A stretch of DNA of 64,000 nt from Novosphingobium sp. Lineage in GTDB: Bacteria; Pseudomonadota; Alphaproteobacteria; Sphingomonadales; Sphingomonadaceae. Below the pieces are notes generated by a model. It searched no databases. It was not told where the DNA came from and saw nothing but the letters and a program-made list of their open reading frames with translations. Shown in pieces: positions 61,934-64,000 of this stretch. Each line of letters starts with the position of its first letter. Positions within the stretch are counted from its first letter, which is position 1. The stretch covers positions 64,501 through 128,500 of the forward strand of contig JADJYM010000013.1 of assembly GCA_016719755.1 (NCBI GenBank), given 5' to 3'. A program made the translations under genes and the position numbers.

Positions 61934-64000
61934 ATGTCGCTCAGCAAAATCGTCGTCCGGGGTGCCCGGGAACACAACCTCAAGGGCTTTGATGTCGAGC
62001 TGCCGCGCGACAGCCTGATCGTGATTACCGGCCTGTCGGGTTCGGGCAAGTCAAGCCTCGCGTTCGATACGATCTATGCCGAAGGGCAGCGGCGCTATGT
62101 CGAGAGCCTTTCGGCCTATGCGCGCCAGTTTCTGGAAATGATGCAGAAGCCGGACGTGGAGCATATCGACGGCCTGTCCCCGGCAATCTCGATCGAGCAG
62201 AAGACCACCAGCCGCAACCCGCGCTCGACGGTCGCCACGGTGACCGAGATCTACGATTACATGCGCCTGCTGTGGGCGCGGGTGGGGGTGCCCTACAGTC
62301 CGGCCACCGGCCTGCCGATCGCGGCGCAGACCGTCAGCCAGATGGTCGACCGGGTGATGGCCCTGCCAGAGGGCACACGCGGCTATCTGCTTGCCCCCGT
62401 GGTGCGGGCGCGCAAGGGCGAATACCGCCGCGAACTCGCCGAATGGCAGAAGGCGGGCTACACCCGCGTGCGGATCGACGGCGAGCTTTACGCGATCGAG
62501 GACGCCCCCGCGCTCGACAAGAAGTACAAGCACGACATCGAAGTGGTGGTTGACCGCGTTGCCGTGCGCGAAGGGATCGAGACGCGCCTCGCCGACAGTT
62601 TCGAACAAGCCCTGAAACTGGCCGAGGGGCTGGTCTATTTCGACCTTGCGGACACGACTGTTGCCGAAGTCACCAAGGCTCCGTTCGCATCGAGCGCGGT
62701 CGAGACACCTGCGCGCGACGTCTCGACTGCGCTCGATGCGAACGGGCCGGGGGGTAAGATGAAGGGGGCGGGCCTGCCGCCCAACCGCATCGTCTTTTCC
62801 GAGAAGTTCGCCTGTCCCGTCTCCGGCTTCACCATCGAAAGCGTGGAGCCGCGCCTGTTCAGCTTCAACGCGCCGCAGGGCGCGTGTCCCGCCTGCGATG
62901 GGCTGGGCGAAAAGCTGCTGTTCGATCCGCAGCTGGTCGTGCCGAACGAGATGCTCAGCCTCAAGCAGGGTGCGGTGGTGCCCTGGGCCAAGTCCAACCC
63001 GCCTTCGCCCTATTACATGCAGGTGCTCTCCAGCCTGGCGGCCGAATTCGGCTTCAGCCTGGAGACGCCATGGCAGGACCTGCCGGTGGAAGTGCGCATC
63101 GTGATCCTGCACGGAACGGCAGGCCGTCCGGTGCCGCTGACCTTCACTGACGGCAAGAAGAGCTACACGGTCAACAAGGCTTTCGAAGGGGTGATCGGCA
63201 ACCTCAACCGCCGGATGCTCCAGACCGAAAGCGCCTGGATGCGCGAGGAGCTGGGCAAGTTCCAGACCGCCCAGCCGTGCGAGACCTGCGAGGGCAAGCG
63301 CCTCAAGCCCGAGGCGCTGGCGGTGAAGGTGGGGGGCGATGACATTTCCAGCGTCACCCGCCTGTCGGTGGCGGCGGCGGTGGAATGGTTCGGCGGCCTG
63401 AACGAGCGGCTGACCAGCCAGCAGCAGCAGATCGCCCGGGCGATCCTCAAGGAGATCAACGAGCGGCTGGGGTTCCTCAACAACGTCGGCCTCGATTACC
63501 TCAATCTCGACCGCACTTCGGGCACGCTGTCGGGCGGGGAAAGCCAGCGCATCCGGCTGGCCAGCCAGATCGGATCGGGCCTGTCGGGCGTGCTTTACGT
63601 GCTGGATGAACCCAGCATCGGCCTGCACCAGCGCGACAACGACCGGCTGCTGGAAACGCTGCGGCGGCTGCGCGATCTTGGCAACACGGTGATCGTGGTC
63701 GAACATGACGAGGACGCGATCCGCACGGCTGACCATATTGTCGATCTTGGCCCCGGCGCAGGCGTCCACGGCGGGGAGATCGTCGCGCAGGGGACGCTGA
63801 AGGACATCCTCAAAAACAAGGACAGCCTGACCGGCCAGTACCTTTCGGGCGCGCGGCGGATCGAGGTTCCCAAGCAGCGGCGCAAGGGCAACGGCCATTT
63901 CATCACGGTCCACAATGCGCGGGCCAACAACCTGCGGAACGTCACCGCCAGCATCCCGCTGGGCACTTTTACCTGCGTGACCGGCGTTTCGGGATCGGGC
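61934..64000 (+). CDS. uvrA: Excinuclease ABC subunit A, 3' end cut by window; palindromic repeat inserted in frame
   Basis: The first 689 codons of UvrA, the damage-sensing ATPase of nucleotide excision repair, are present. The N-terminal sequence [20 protein letters not shown] precedes Walker [36 protein letters not shown]. The zinc-finger pair ([14 protein letters not shown]) and signature [20 protein letters not shown] with [16 protein letters not shown] follow. The second ABC half begins at [14 protein letters not shown] and the second Walker A is cut. Residues 250-271 ([20 protein letters not shown] and NG) are encoded by a 65-bp palindrome (62681-62745) in a linker just before [13 protein letters not shown] LexA box lies directly upstream. 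Confidence 0.97.
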   Translation, partial: MSLSKIVVRGAREHNLKGFDVELPRDSLIVITGLSGSGKSSLAFDTIYAEGQRRYVESLSAYARQFLEMMQKPDVEHIDGLSPAISIEQKTTSRNPRSTVATVTEIYDYMRLLWARVGVPYSPATGLPIAAQTVSQMVDRVMALPEGTRGYLLAPVVRARKGEYRRELAEWQKAGYTRVRIDGELYAIEDAPALDKKYKHDIEVVVDRVAVREGIETRLADSFEQALKLAEGLVYFDLADTTVAEVTKAPFASSAVETPARDVSTALDANGPGGKMKGAGLPPNRIVFSEKFACPVSGFTIESVEPRLFSFNAPQGACPACDGLGEKLLFDPQLVVPNEMLSLKQGAVVPWAKSNPPSPYYMQVLSSLAAEFGFSLETPWQDLPVEVRIVILHGTAGRPVPLTFTDGKKSYTVNKAFEGVIGNLNRRMLQTESAWMREELGKFQTAQPCETCEGKRLKPEALAVKVGGDDISSVTRLSVAAAVEWFGGLNERLTSQQQQIARAILKEINERLGFLNNVGLDYLNLDRTSGTLSGGESQRIRLASQIGSGLSGVLYVLDEPSIGLHQRDNDRLLETLRRLRDLGNTVIVVEHDEDAIRTADHIVDLGPGAGVHGGEIVAQGTLKDILKNKDSLTGQYLSGARRIEVPKQRRKGNGHFITVHNARANNLRNVTASIPLGTFTCVTGVSGSG
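62681..62745. repeat. Palindromic repeat inside the uvrA coding sequence
   Basis: The left arm (62681-62706) begins CCGTTCGCATCGAGCGC and ends GGTCGAGAC. The right arm (62720-62745) is its reverse complement at 25 of 26 positions; the loop is 13 nt. The element is 65 bp, in frame with uvrA and free of stops in that frame. It resembles the degenerate GTCTCGAC...GAACG repeat at 36612-36640. Confidence 0.85.

Noticed and set aside
62051-63913. A 620-codon open frame antisense to uvrA
   Set aside because: It is a shadow of the uvrA reading frame with no domain of its own.

Overview
The window is GC-rich alphaproteobacterial chromosome, most likely from a sphingomonad (Novosphingobium/Sphingomonas/Sphingobium type). 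This is inferred from the several large TonB-dependent receptors with VTG/VTA-type TonB boxes, the mdh-sucD-sucA-sucB-lpd block, an alphaproteobacterial GTTC-N7-GTTC LexA box before uvrA, and numerous palindromic intergenic repeats. I see no prophage, insertion sequence, CRISPR array, rRNA or tRNA gene. Gene density is high, and most genes lie in tightly spaced or overlapping co-directional runs.

Layout. (1) 1-14363 is a catabolic island that I read as uptake and breakdown of quinate/shikimate, probably as esters. It holds two TonB receptors, a DUF3237 protein, a shikimate/quinate dehydrogenase with an NAD-type fingerprint, an aromatic-acid-type MFS permease, a TetR regulator, a fused 3-dehydroshikimate dehydratase (QuiC type), two serine esterases and a frameshifted SMP-30-like protein. 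A 25-bp sequence centred on GAACTAGTTC is repeated inside two promoters and is the probable TetR operator. (2) 14380-24746 is a chemotaxis-like operon (mcp, STAS, cheA, cheR, cheB, cheD, cheY, cheW, a small Cys-rich protein). A degenerate HD-GYP protein follows at one end, and a divergent second CheB that lacks the active-site His lies at the other. (3) 24826-29784 is an acyl-CoA oxidation block: acyl-CoA dehydrogenase, thiolase, FAD-linked oxidase and crotonase. The first two have matching TTAACCG...CGGTTAA operators. (4) 29815-33026 holds a DUF559 nuclease-like gene bracketed by repeats, then a paired FMN 2-hydroxyacid dehydrogenase and ThDP enzyme. (5) 33106-36586 is a sulfide/persulfide module (BigR-type ArsR, persulfide dioxygenase, TauE/SafE exporter), followed by a ferredoxin-reductase-type flavoprotein. 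(6) 36763-39684 holds a TRIC/UPF0126 membrane protein, an exported M20 amidohydrolase, a PepSY protein and a 67-aa protein. (7) 39792-48510 holds TCA cycle genes (mdh, two exported unknowns, sucD, sucA, sucB, lpd); sucC is absent, and a Fur-like box lies upstream of mdh. (8) 48843-52491 holds a GGDEF-EAL protein, a small unknown and an SleB-type hydrolase. (9) 52672-57328 is a cobalamin-riboswitch-controlled vitamin B12 uptake operon (btuB, btuF, btuC, btuD). (10) 57447-64000 holds two exported oligopeptidases (M3 and M13) and the 5' part of uvrA.

The most unusual thing seen is a near-perfect 26-bp inverted repeat inside the uvrA coding sequence. It keeps the reading frame and resembles a degenerate intergenic palindrome elsewhere in the window, so it looks like a palindromic repeat inserted into a protein gene. 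Other points worth attention are the proposed quinate/shikimate-ester regulon with its duplicated operator, the second CheB without its catalytic His, the DUF559 gene whose Shine-Dalgarno lies within a flanking repeat, and the absence of sucC from the TCA block.
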